Assembly: GCF_024346375.1 (NCBI RefSeq)
Contig: NZ_JAGQCV010000009.1
Span: 1-64,000, forward strand
Direction of reading: 5' to 3'
DNA: 64,000 nucleotides
From: Synechococcus sp. ATX 2A4
Lineage (GTDB): Bacteria > Cyanobacteriota > Cyanobacteriia > PCC-6307 > Cyanobiaceae
Part shown: piece after piece, positions 29,809 through 38,387 of the stretch
Layout of the letters: every line of letters begins with the position of its first letter
Position numbering within the stretch: position 1 is the stretch's first letter
Position numbers and translations under genes: made by a program
Notes under the pieces: model-generated
Told to the model about the DNA's origin: nothing
The model's input: only the letters and a program-made list of their open reading frames with translations
Databases searched by the model: none

Positions 29809-31653
29809 ATGGCCCTGCTGGTTCAGAAGTTCGGGGGCACCTCCGTCGGCAGCGTGGAGCGCCTGCAGGCCGTGGCGCGGCGTATCGCCGCCAGCCGCGA
29901 GGAGGGCCACGATCTGGTGATCGTGGTGTCGGCCATGGGCCACACCACCGACGAACTCACCGGCCTGGCCAGGGCGATCACCACCACCCCTCCCCAGCGG
30001 GAGATGGACATGCTGCTGGCCACCGGCGAGCAGGTGTCGATCGCCCTGCTGGCGATGGCACTGCAGGCGATCGGGGTGCCGGCCGTGTCGATGACCGGCG
30101 CCCAGGTGGGGATCGTCACCGAATCGTCCTACGGGCGCGCGCGGATCCTGGAGGTGCGCACCGACCGGATCGAGCGGCTGCTGGAGGAGGGCCAGGTGGT
30201 GGTGGTGGCCGGCTTCCAGGGCACCAGCAGCGGCAGCGCCGGCACGCCGGAAATCACCACCCTGGGCCGTGGCGGCTCCGACACTTCGGCCGTGGCCCTG
30301 GCGGCGGCCCTGGCGGCCTCGGTGTGCGAGATCTACACCGATGTGCCGGGGGTGCTCACCACCGACCCCCGCCAGGTGGCCGATGCCCAGCTGATGGAGC
30401 AGGTGAGCTGCGACGAGATGCTGGAGCTGGCCAGCCTCGGCGCCTCGGTGCTGCACCCACGGGCGGTGGAGATCGCCCGCAATTACGGCGTGCCGCTGGT
30501 GGTGCGCTCCAGCTGGAGCGAGGCCCCCGGCACCCGGCTCACCAGTGGACCGCCGCGCCCGATCGGCAGCGGTGGACTGGAGCTGGGCCGTCCTGTCGAC
30601 GGCGCCGATCTCGAGGAGCACCAGGCGGTGCTGGCCCTCACCCGCGTACCCGACCGGCCCGGTGTGGCCGCCCTGTTGTTCGAGGCCCTCTCGGCCGCCG
30701 GCCTGAATGTGGACCTGATCGTGCAGTCGACCCACGACGGCACCACCAACGACATCGCCTTCACCCTGGCGGAGGATCAGCTGGAGGCCTCACTCACGGT
30801 GTGCCGCAACCTGCTCGGCGACCTCCAGGCCGATGACACGGCCCTGAGCAGCGAGCCGGGCCTGGCCAAGCTGAGCATCTCCGGGGCAGGGATCATGGGG
30901 CGGCCGGGCATTGCCGCGCGCCTGTTCGACACCCTGGCGCGCTACGGCATCAACCTGCGCATGATCGCCACCAGCGAGGTGAAGGTGAGTTGCCTGGTGG
31001 ACGGCAGTCAGGGCCACCGCGCCCTGCGGGCCGCCGCCGAGGTGTTCGAGCTGCAGGAGCACCAGCTGCGCCACAACCCATTGCCCTGCAAGGTCAACGA
31101 TCCTGCGGTGCGGGGCGTGGCGCTCGATCGGGATCAGGCCCAGGTGGCCGTGCGGCAGGTGCCCGATCGGCCCGGCACCGCCGCCGCCGTCTGCCGCAGC
31201 CTGGCGGATGCGGGCATCAGCCTCGACACGATCGTGCAATCGGAGCGCACCCGTGGAGAAGGGCCCAGCCGCAGCCGCGACATGAGCTTCACCCTGCGAC
31301 GGGAGGATCTGGCGCGGGCCCGCCAGGCCTTGCAGCCGCTGCTGCTGCAATGGCCGGCGGCCAGCTTTGAGCAGGGCAGTGCGATCGCCCGGGTCAGCGC
31401 CGTGGGCGCAGGCATGCCTTGCACCCCCGGCACAGCGGGCCGCATGTTCCGGGCCCTGGCGGCCGCGGGCGTCAACATCGAGATGATCGCCACCAGCGAG
31501 ATCCGCACCAGCTGCGTGGTGGCGGAAGGCGACGGGGTGAAAGCCCTGCAGGCGGTGCACGCCTGCTTCGCGCTGGGCGGCGAGGACAATCATCAGGCGG
31601 AAGGCAGCGAGGCCCCCACCAGCCACGACGCCGCCCTCCCCGCGGGCGCTTAA
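29809..31653 (+). CDS. lysC: Aspartate kinase, four-ACT cyanobacterial type
   Basis: A 614-residue enzyme that phosphorylates aspartate, the entry to lysine, threonine and methionine. The kinase domain (1-260) starts with VQKFGGTSVG and has GRGGSDTSAVALA and EIYTDVPGV. After it come two pairs of ACT domains (about 270-610), seen as repeated VPDRPGVAA/VPDRPGTAA and GINLRMIATSEVK/GVNIEMIATSEIR blocks. Four ACT domains instead of two are the cyanobacterial form and give Lys/Thr feedback control. The next gene starts directly at the base after the stop. Confidence 0.96.
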   Translation: MALLVQKFGGTSVGSVERLQAVARRIAASREEGHDLVIVVSAMGHTTDELTGLARAITTTPPQREMDMLLATGEQVSIALLAMALQAIGVPAVSMTGAQVGIVTESSYGRARILEVRTDRIERLLEEGQVVVVAGFQGTSSGSAGTPEITTLGRGGSDTSAVALAAALAASVCEIYTDVPGVLTTDPRQVADAQLMEQVSCDEMLELASLGASVLHPRAVEIARNYGVPLVVRSSWSEAPGTRLTSGPPRPIGSGGLELGRPVDGADLEEHQAVLALTRVPDRPGVAALLFEALSAAGLNVDLIVQSTHDGTTNDIAFTLAEDQLEASLTVCRNLLGDLQADDTALSSEPGLAKLSISGAGIMGRPGIAARLFDTLARYGINLRMIATSEVKVSCLVDGSQGHRALRAAAEVFELQEHQLRHNPLPCKVNDPAVRGVALDRDQAQVAVRQVPDRPGTAAAVCRSLADAGISLDTIVQSERTRGEGPSRSRDMSFTLRREDLARARQALQPLLLQWPAASFEQGSAIARVSAVGAGMPCTPGTAGRMFRALAAAGVNIEMIATSEIRTSCVVAEGDGVKALQAVHACFALGGEDNHQAEGSEAPTSHDAALPAGA

Positions 31654-33000
31654 GTGCACTGGCTCTCCACCCGCCGTTGGCTGGCCCTGGCGGCGGCGCT
31701 CGATGCCGCCGGCCTGGTCGTGCTGGCCCTGCTGATCGGCCGGGCGCGCCAGGCGCCGAGCGACCCAAGTGCCGGCCTGCTGCTGGTGCTGGTGTTGCTC
31801 TACTGGACCTTCGGCTGGCTGTTCGGCTCCTACACCGTGCTGCGCCGCTCCGACCTGCGCCGCACACGCCTGGCCCTGCGGCTCGGAGTCACCAGCGCGG
31901 TGTCGCTCAGTGCCGCGGCCCTGCTGGGCTGGCTGGTGCGGGCAGGCCCGGCTGTCGCCGTGCTGCACCGCGGCAGCCTTATTCCCCTGTTCGCGCTCCT
32001 GGCCCTGTGGAGCGCCCTGGTGCGGCTGGCGATCCGGCACCGCTCCAGCCACCCCGGCAGCGACCACTGGCGGGTGCTGGCACTGCCGGAGGAAATGGCG
32101 GCGATCGAGCGGGAATGGGCGCGCCAGACGGGACGACCGGCGCTGGCCATCCACGACGCACGCACCCAGGAAGCTCCGATGGACGGCGACCCCCCGGACC
32201 GTGAACCGCTGCCGGGCCGGCTGGATGGCATCGCGCTCAGCCCGGGTGTACAGGTTGACCCCGCCCTGATGCGGCGGGCGGAGCAACTGGCCTGGCTGGG
32301 AGGGCCGCTCACCACCCTTGCCGAAATGGCCGAGCAGGAACTGCAGCGCATCCCGCCGCAGTGGGTGGGGCACCAGTGGCTGCTGTTTTCCGGGCGGATC
32401 GAAGGGCGTCAGCCCACTGTGGAGAGGCAGCTCAAACGCTTCGCCGACGTGGCCATCAGCCTGCTGCTGCTGCTGCTGGCCGCGCCGCTGCTGCTGCCGG
32501 CTGCGGCACTGATCCGCTGGAGCGATGGCGGGCCGGTGTTTTACCGCCAGCGCCGCTCCGGCCTGATGGGCGAAGCCATCGAGGTGATCAAGCTGCGCTC
32601 GATGGTGCGGCAGGCGGAGCTGGGCGGGGCAAGGTGGTCGGAACCGAACGATCAGCGCATCACCCCGGTGGGGGTGTGGCTGCGGCGCACCCGCCTCGAT
32701 GAACTGCCCCAGCTGCTGAATGTGCTGCGCGGCGAGATGAGCCTGATCGGCCCACGGCCGGAGCGGCCGGAGCTGGAAGGGGAGTTGGAGCAGCGCATCC
32801 CCCACTACCGCCTGCGGCACTGGATCCGCCCAGGCCTGAGTGGTTGGGCGCAGGTGAACATGCCTTACAGCTCCAGCGTGGAGGATGCGGAGCTGAAACT
32901 CAGCTACGACCTCTACTACCTGCGCAACGGCAGCATCTGGCTGGATCTGCTGATCCTGGCAAAAACGATCAAGACGGTGCTGAAGGCCTCTGGGCGCTGA
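31654..33000 (+). CDS. Initiating sugar-phosphate transferase (polyprenyl-phosphate glycosylphosphotransferase family)
   Basis: A 448-residue membrane enzyme that would load the first sugar phosphate onto undecaprenyl phosphate. The first 120 residues hold four hydrophobic helices, then a soluble middle part, then the catalytic domain from about 255 with FADVAISLLLLLLAAPLL, GPVFYRQRRSGLMG, IKLRSM, RRTRLDELPQLLNVLRGEMSLIGPRPERPE read in overlapping blocks, and the late WIRPGLSGWAQVN. These are the bacterial sugar transferase (WbaP/WcaJ) motifs. GTG at 31654 touches the lysC stop. It could start the glycan exported by the Wzm/Wzt island 15 kb away, which lacks such an enzyme. Confidence 0.9.
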   Translation: MHWLSTRRWLALAAALDAAGLVVLALLIGRARQAPSDPSAGLLLVLVLLYWTFGWLFGSYTVLRRSDLRRTRLALRLGVTSAVSLSAAALLGWLVRAGPAVAVLHRGSLIPLFALLALWSALVRLAIRHRSSHPGSDHWRVLALPEEMAAIEREWARQTGRPALAIHDARTQEAPMDGDPPDREPLPGRLDGIALSPGVQVDPALMRRAEQLAWLGGPLTTLAEMAEQELQRIPPQWVGHQWLLFSGRIEGRQPTVERQLKRFADVAISLLLLLLAAPLLLPAAALIRWSDGGPVFYRQRRSGLMGEAIEVIKLRSMVRQAELGGARWSEPNDQRITPVGVWLRRTRLDELPQLLNVLRGEMSLIGPRPERPELEGELEQRIPHYRLRHWIRPGLSGWAQVNMPYSSSVEDAELKLSYDLYYLRNGSIWLDLLILAKTIKTVLKASGR

Positions 33001-33039
33001 ACAAAGGCCGCCCGCGTGCAACGGCGTCAGCTCTCAGCG

Positions 33040-33075
33040 GTGGCCCTGCGCGTTGGGGAGTGGCCCTGCGCGTTG
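33040..33075. repeat. 16-bp direct repeat
   Basis: GTGGCCCTGCGCGTTG occurs at 33040-33055 and again at 33060-33075, four bases apart. It lies between the convergent sugar transferase and uvrB genes. The second copy stops just before the uvrB stop codon. Probably a local slippage duplication. Confidence 0.8.
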
Positions 33076-33076
33076 C

Positions 33077-35083
33077 TTAATGGTGACCCACCAGCTTCTG
33101 GCGCAATTGCTTGATGCGATCGCGCAGGTTGGCAGCTTCTTCGAAGTCCAGATTCTTGGCCGCCATTTTCATCTTTTCCTCCAGCTGGGTGATCAGCTCC
33201 GGCAGCGCATCCAAGGGGGCTTCGTTGTGAACAGCCAGCTCCACAGCCTGTTCCAGCTGATCGTCGTTGAGGCGGCGGGACACCTCCAGGGAGGCCAGGA
33301 TTGAGTTGCCGGCCCGCTTGCCGGCGGGGGAGGGTGTGATGCCGTGCTCTTGGTTGTAGGCATGCTGGATGGCACGCCGCCGCTCGGTTTCGGAGATGGC
33401 CTTCGCCATCGAATCCGTGAGGTTGTCGCCGTAGAGCAGCGCCACCCCACTCACGTGGCGAGCGGCGCGGCCAATCGTCTGAATCAAGGAACGCTCTGCC
33501 CGCAGGAAGCCTTCCTTGTCAGCATCGAGGATCGCCACCAGCGACACTTCAGGAAGATCGAGCCCTTCGCGCAGCAGATTCACGCCCACCAGAGCATCGA
33601 ACACGCCATTGCGGAGATCCTGGATGATCTCGATGCGCTCGATCGAGTGGATTTCGGAGTGGAGATAGCGCACACGCACCCCATTCTCGGCCAGGTAATC
33701 GGTGAGATCCTCCGCCATGCGCTTGGTGAGGGTGGTGATTAGGCTGCGCTCCGAGCGTTCCGCCCGCACCCGGATTTCTGCCAACAGATCATCCACCTGC
33801 CCCTCGGTGGGGCGCACCTCCACGATCGGGTCAAGCACGCCGGTGGGGCGAATCACCTGCTGGGCAATGTGGCCTTCACTCTGCAGCATCTCCCATTGGC
33901 CAGGGGTGGCGGACACGAAGATGGTCTGGCGGGCTTTTTCCCAGAACTCCTCCGCCTTGAGCGGGCGGTTGTCGGCAGCGCTGGGCAGGCGGAAACCGTG
34001 GTCGATCAGCACCTGCTTGCGGGACTGATCACCGTTGTACATGGCATGCAGCTGGGAGCAGGTGACGTGGCTTTCATCCACCACCAGCAGCCAGTCGTCG
34101 GGAAAGTAATCGATCAGGCATTCGGGCGGGGTGCCGGCCTGACGGCCGGCGAGGTGACGGGCATAGTTCTCCACGCCGTTGCAATACCCCACTTCCTTGA
34201 GCATCTCCAGGTCGTAGGCGGTGCGTTGCTCAAGGCGCTGGGCCTCCAGTAATTTGCCCTGCCCATGCAGCACTTCAAGGCGGTCGCGCAGCTCCGTGCG
34301 GATCGCGTCGATTGCCACTTCAAGGCGATCTTTGGGGGTCACGAAGTGTTTGGCAGGATAGATATTCACCGTCTCCAGGCTCTGCAGGATCTCGCCGGTG
34401 GTGGGATCCACATAGCGGATCGCCTCCACCTCATCCCCGAACAGCTCAATGCGCACGAGCCGGTCTTCATAGGCAGGGCCGATCTCCAGCACATCGCCTT
34501 TCACCCGAAAACGGCCGCGGCCCGCTTCCACATCATTGCGGGAATACTGATTGTTCACCAGCTCCCGCAGCGAGCCCCGCAGATTGAGCGTGTCCCCGAC
34601 CTGAAACTTCACCGCCGCCTTGAGGTATTCCGAAGGGATCCCGAGGCCGTAGATGCAGCTGATCGAGGCCACCACGATCACATCGCGCCGTTCAAATAGC
34701 GAACGGGTGGCGGAGTGGCGCAGCATGTCGATCTCTTCGTTGATCGAGGCCGTCTTAGCGATGTAAGTGTCGGAAACAGCAACGTAGGCTTCCGGCTGAT
34801 AATAGTCGTAGTAGGAGATGAAATATTCGACGGCATTCTCTGGGAAGAATTCGCGCAGCTCGTTGCACAACTGCGCCGCCAATGTCTTGTTGTGGGCCAG
34901 CACCAGGGCAGGCCTGCCGGTGCGGGCGATCACGTTGGCGATCGAAAAGGTCTTGCCCGTTCCGGTGGCGCCCAGCAGGGTCTGAAAACGCTCCCCCGCC
35001 TCCACGCCACTGGTCAGGGTCTCGATGGCGGTCGGTTGATCGCCCTTGGGTTCGTAGGGGGCTGTGAGGTGATAACGGGCCAT
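33077..35083 (-). CDS. uvrB: Excinuclease ABC subunit B
   Basis: The 668-residue damage-verification helicase of nucleotide excision repair. It has Walker [16 protein letters not shown], the beta-hairpin region [18 protein letters not shown], helicase motif II DESHVT, motif V/VI blocks [26 protein letters not shown] in two parts and QTIGRAARH. The C-terminal UVR domain (about 625-665), which contacts UvrC, is present. ATG at 35081-35083 begins with the family's [17 protein letters not shown]. Stands alone with its own promoter; no LexA box was identified. Confidence 0.98.
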   Translation of the reverse strand: MARYHLTAPYEPKGDQPTAIETLTSGVEAGERFQTLLGATGTGKTFSIANVIARTGRPALVLAHNKTLAAQLCNELREFFPENAVEYFISYYDYYQPEAYVAVSDTYIAKTASINEEIDMLRHSATRSLFERRDVIVVASISCIYGLGIPSEYLKAAVKFQVGDTLNLRGSLRELVNNQYSRNDVEAGRGRFRVKGDVLEIGPAYEDRLVRIELFGDEVEAIRYVDPTTGEILQSLETVNIYPAKHFVTPKDRLEVAIDAIRTELRDRLEVLHGQGKLLEAQRLEQRTAYDLEMLKEVGYCNGVENYARHLAGRQAGTPPECLIDYFPDDWLLVVDESHVTCSQLHAMYNGDQSRKQVLIDHGFRLPSAADNRPLKAEEFWEKARQTIFVSATPGQWEMLQSEGHIAQQVIRPTGVLDPIVEVRPTEGQVDDLLAEIRVRAERSERSLITTLTKRMAEDLTDYLAENGVRVRYLHSEIHSIERIEIIQDLRNGVFDALVGVNLLREGLDLPEVSLVAILDADKEGFLRAERSLIQTIGRAARHVSGVALLYGDNLTDSMAKAISETERRRAIQHAYNQEHGITPSPAGKRAGNSILASLEVSRRLNDDQLEQAVELAVHNEAPLDALPELITQLEEKMKMAAKNLDFEEAANLRDRIKQLRQKLVGHH

Positions 35084-35179
35084 GCCCCTCGGATCTCAGG
35101 CCAGGCCTGCCGCAAGCATCTGATCCTAAGGAAGCCGCACGGGGCAGGGGCGGAAGGCCGCCCTTCGCCTCGCAGAGGT

Positions 35180-35605
35180 TCAGCCGAGTCCGACGCCAGC
35201 CAGCAGGCCAGCGCGGGTAAAGCTCACATTCAGACCGAGCAAGCCGAGAATCAAGGTGCTGAGGATGCTGTAGGCCAGGGCACCCAGGATGGCGCTCACT
35301 GCTCCTCCGCGCAGCCGGAAGCCTTCGATCAGCCACGCCGCCAGGGCGAAAAGAATGATCGTGATCAGCCAGTTGAACAGAAAGGTCACAGGCGCGATCA
35401 GTCCGCCCAGGCTGGTGACCGCCCAGGGGAGCGCGAGCAGAAGTTTGAGCGGCCACACCAACAGGGTGCCCAGTAGGCCGATCACCACCGCAGACAGGAG
35501 GGCCGTCCCGAAGTTGGCCATCTCGACCCCAAGGGGAAGCGCCGCCACGATCAGCAGGATGGCGGCACGGATGGGCCACTGCAGCAGCCAGACGAAGGCT
35601 CCCAT
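35180..35605 (-). CDS. Phage-holin-family (YvlD-like) small membrane protein
   Basis: A 141-residue protein with about four hydrophobic helices and a short Arg/Gly loop (EGFRLRGGAVSAILGAL), the pattern of the phage_holin_4_2 / YvlD family (formerly DUF). The family is widespread in bacterial envelopes and of unknown role; the holin name is a database label, not evidence of lysis. No phage genes are nearby. The gene stands alone between uvrB and ycf23, same strand as both. Confidence 0.8.
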   Translation of the reverse strand: MGAFVWLLQWPIRAAILLIVAALPLGVEMANFGTALLSAVVIGLLGTLLVWPLKLLLALPWAVTSLGGLIAPVTFLFNWLITIILFALAAWLIEGFRLRGGAVSAILGALAYSILSTLILGLLGLNVSFTRAGLLAGVGLG

Positions 35606-35776
35606 GCGTCAAAGGTGCAGATCGGCTGAACCCTATCCAAATCGCCAGGAGGTAGCCATGCCGCAGAGCACAATCCTTCACGGCAAGCGGCCAGGCGAAT
35701 CAAAGGTCGCCGCGACCACGGGCAGCCAAGGCGCCAGGGCGGCCGCAGAGATTGGCCGGCCGGGTGGTTCAGCGCC

Positions 35777-36532
35777 TCAGTGAACAGCTGCCGGAATGCC
35801 GCTGAGCGCCTCGCGCAGGCTGCGCACCACCGCCACCATCGCCAGGTCGTCGTGCAGGCGGTTGATGGCCGAGCCAACGCCCACGCCACTGGCACCGGCA
35901 GCGATCGCCAGCGGCAGGGTCACGGCCGACAGGCCGGAGGCGCACAGCACCGGCAGGGGAACGGCGCGGCTGATGGCGTGGGCCGCCGCCAGAGTGGGCG
36001 CCGCCTTTTCGATCAGGCCCAGGATGCCGGCGCTGTGGGGGAGGGCGCTGGTGCCGCCTTCGGTCTGGATGATGTCGGCGCCTTCGGCGGCCAGGGCCAC
36101 CGCCAGCTGCTCCTGCTGATCGAGCGGCAGGATGTGCGGCACGGTGACGGACAGCACCACATCGGGCAGCAACTGCCGGGTGCGGCGGGTGAGGGCGATC
36201 ACCTCATCGGCGCCGAAGCGGCGGCCCAGCGGGTAGAAGGCATCGAAATTGCCGATCTCCACCATCGCGGCGCCGGCAGCGACCACCGCAGGGAACAGGT
36301 CGGGATCGACAGCCGAGGCGCAGATCGGCAGACCGGAGGCCGCCGCCGCCAGCCGCACCAGCTCGGGGTCACAAGCCACGTCGATCAGGTCAGCCCCGCC
36401 GGCTCCCGCCGCCCGGCTCACCGCCGCCACCGAAGCAGCGTCACGGTTGGTGAGGCCCGCGATCACCTTCAGCAGCCGCCGCGAGGCCAGCGAAGCTTGC
36501 AGTGCAACGGGCAGACTGGCGAGGCGGGACAT
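35777..36532 (-). CDS. ycf23: Ycf23-like TIM-barrel protein (DUF561)
   Basis: A 251-residue TIM-barrel protein conserved in cyanobacteria and in some algal plastids, function not established. It has the typical beta-strand ends LLKVIAGLTNRD, AGGADLIDVACD, PICASAVDP, MVEIGNFDAFYPLG, DIIQTEGG and LPVLCASGLS, followed by a glycine-rich phosphate-binding segment (GASGVGVGSAIN). The ATG at 36530-36532 lies only 15 bp from the divergent tilS start, without a visible Shine-Dalgarno sequence, so a leaderless or near-leaderless transcript is possible. Confidence 0.9.
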   Translation of the reverse strand: MSRLASLPVALQASLASRRLLKVIAGLTNRDAASVAAVSRAAGAGGADLIDVACDPELVRLAAAASGLPICASAVDPDLFPAVVAAGAAMVEIGNFDAFYPLGRRFGADEVIALTRRTRQLLPDVVLSVTVPHILPLDQQEQLAVALAAEGADIIQTEGGTSALPHSAGILGLIEKAAPTLAAAHAISRAVPLPVLCASGLSAVTLPLAIAAGASGVGVGSAINRLHDDLAMVAVVRSLREALSGIPAAVH

Positions 36533-36547
36533 CGGCGGGGGCAGCGG

Positions 36548-37645
36548 ATGACTGGCATTGTCACACCCACCGGGCAGGAGGAGCAGCCCGCCAGGCAGGG
36601 GAAACAGCTGCCGGCCCGCTCCCCATGGGGGCCCCTGCAGCTGCGCCTGCACCAGACCCTGCTGCTGCACCCCGAGCTGCTGCCACCGGGGGAGCGGTTG
36701 CTGCTGGCCGTTTCCGGCGGCCAGGATTCGATGGCGATGACCGGGCTGCTGCTCGACCTGAGCCGCCTGCACCACTGGCAGCTCCATCTGTGGCACGGCG
36801 ACCACGGCTGGCGCCACGAAGCCGGCCGCCAGGCCAGGGAGCTTGCCGCCTGGGCCAGGCAGCAGCAACTGCCGCTGGAGCTGGACACTCCTGCCCAGGT
36901 GCTGGGCTCGGAAGCGGAAGCGCGGGAATGGCGGTATCGCTGCCTGCAGCACCTGGCGCAGCAGCTGGGTTGCCGCCGGGTGGCCACCGGCCACACCGCC
37001 AGCGACCGGGCCGAAACCATGCTTCTGCACCTGGCCCGCGGCACCCATCTGCGGGGGCTGGCAAGCCTGCGGCGCCTGCGACCCAGCAGCGGCAAGGTGC
37101 AGATCGCCCGGCCGCTACTGGGGCTGATGCGAGAGGACACCGCGCGGTTCTGCGCGGATCGCGGCCTGCCCGTGTGGCCCGATTCCAGCAACGCGGATCC
37201 GCGCTTCAGCCGCAACCGCATCCGCCACCAGGTGCTGCCGGTGCTGGAGGAGCTGCATCCCGGGGCCAGTCGGCGCATGAACGCCCTCGCCGAACGGCTG
37301 GAGCATGGCCAGGCGCTGCAGAGCGAGCTGTTGTCTCTTGGCGTCACTGCGCTCCGTGAGCTGAGCAGCCCCCGCACCCTCAGGCGTGCCGCCCTGGCCG
37401 AGCTGTCCGCGGCCGCTCAGACCGCCGTGCTGCGCCATTGGATCGAGCGGGAAACGGGCAACGGGCCACTGAACTCCCAGCTGGAGCGCCTGACGCAGCG
37501 GTTGCCGCTGGAGCACGGGCCTGGCAGCCTGGATCTTGCCGATGGTTGGCGGCTGGAGTGGGAGCGCGAAACGCTCACACTTGAGCGGTCTGCCAGTCGC
37601 ACCGATCCGCCATCGGCTTCGACCCTCCACGCCGCCTCCCACTGA
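36548..37645 (+). CDS. tilS: tRNA(Ile)-lysidine synthase
   Basis: The 365-residue enzyme converts C34 of the CAU-anticodon tRNA-Ile to lysidine, so that it reads AUA. The PP-loop is AVSGGQDSMA (SGGQDS at 56-61); HGDHGWR, ATGHTASDRAET, and PDSSNADPRFSRNRIRH are the N-domain blocks. The protein is short because it lacks most of the C-terminal domain, as in other cyanobacteria. Start ATG at 36548 gives a 30-residue variable lead before the conserved region. Its stop overlaps the next start (TGATG). Confidence 0.95.
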   Translation: MTGIVTPTGQEEQPARQGKQLPARSPWGPLQLRLHQTLLLHPELLPPGERLLLAVSGGQDSMAMTGLLLDLSRLHHWQLHLWHGDHGWRHEAGRQARELAAWARQQQLPLELDTPAQVLGSEAEAREWRYRCLQHLAQQLGCRRVATGHTASDRAETMLLHLARGTHLRGLASLRRLRPSSGKVQIARPLLGLMREDTARFCADRGLPVWPDSSNADPRFSRNRIRHQVLPVLEELHPGASRRMNALAERLEHGQALQSELLSLGVTALRELSSPRTLRRAALAELSAAAQTAVLRHWIERETGNGPLNSQLERLTQRLPLEHGPGSLDLADGWRLEWERETLTLERSASRTDPPSASTLHAASH

Positions 37646-38361
37646 TGCCAGAAGTTTTCGATCAGGCCAGCTTCGACCGCAGTTACGGCGTGGTGGAGCT
37701 GGCCTACAGCCAGGGGCGCTACGACGAAGCCCTCTCCGGCGCCGAAGCGCTGATGAAGATGGTGCAAGGCACGGGCAACCGTCCCCAGGTGCTCCGCCTC
37801 AAGCTGCTGCTCGGCCACATCAATTTCTATGGGCTGCAGCAGCCGGTGCGCGCAGGGCAGCTGTATCGCAACGTGCTCGACAACGCCCTCGACCCCACCT
37901 ACCGCGACCTGGCGGCTCAGGGGGTGGAGCTCACCGAGAAGGCCCTGCAACGGACCAGCGCGCCCGAGCCCGGGAATGTTCCCGATCTGCTGACCAACAA
38001 GCCAACGATCGACGGGATGGCCGGCGGCAAGGCCGCCATGCCCTGGCTGAGCAATGGCGGCGGTGACAATGAGGCGGAGCTGCTCGACCTCGAAGGGAGC
38101 ACGGACGCTTCACTGCCGTTCATGACCCCGGCATCCGCCTCTGACAGGGATGCGGCCAGCGGCAGCAGCGGTGGGGCGATTGAACCGGTGCTGCCGGTTC
38201 CGCCCCCGATCGAAACCGTGAACGTGCGGCTGGTGGAGGACGCCACACCCGCGTCCCGCTGGGCCGCTGATTCGGGGCTCACTTCACTGCCGCCATTGGA
38301 AATCAGCCCCGCAGAGGAAGCGGAGCTGATGAAGGGCCTGCTGCGGGTGGTGCTGGACTGA
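37645..38361 (+). CDS. Conserved cyanobacterial TPR-like protein, unknown function
   Basis: A 238-residue protein. The first 110 residues are helical, with a TPR-like motif AYSQGRYDEALSGAEALMKM and further helices up to LAAQGVELTEKAL. The rest is low-complexity (Ser, Gly, Asp, Pro) with short conserved-looking patches (NKPTIDG, PWLSNGG) and a helical end (AEEAELMKGLLRVVLD). No signal peptide or membrane segment. Its ATG overlaps the tilS stop, so both are translated from one mRNA. I recognise it only as a picocyanobacterial conserved hypothetical type. Confidence 0.75.
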   Translation: MPEVFDQASFDRSYGVVELAYSQGRYDEALSGAEALMKMVQGTGNRPQVLRLKLLLGHINFYGLQQPVRAGQLYRNVLDNALDPTYRDLAAQGVELTEKALQRTSAPEPGNVPDLLTNKPTIDGMAGGKAAMPWLSNGGGDNEAELLDLEGSTDASLPFMTPASASDRDAASGSSGGAIEPVLPVPPPIETVNVRLVEDATPASRWAADSGLTSLPPLEISPAEEAELMKGLLRVVLD

Positions 38362-38387
38362 CGCCCGGCACCACCCGCTGGGCGGGA

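Noticed and set aside
35180-35605. Phage lysis holin
   Set aside because: The family name is historical; no endolysin or other phage gene is near, and it is a chromosomal membrane protein family.
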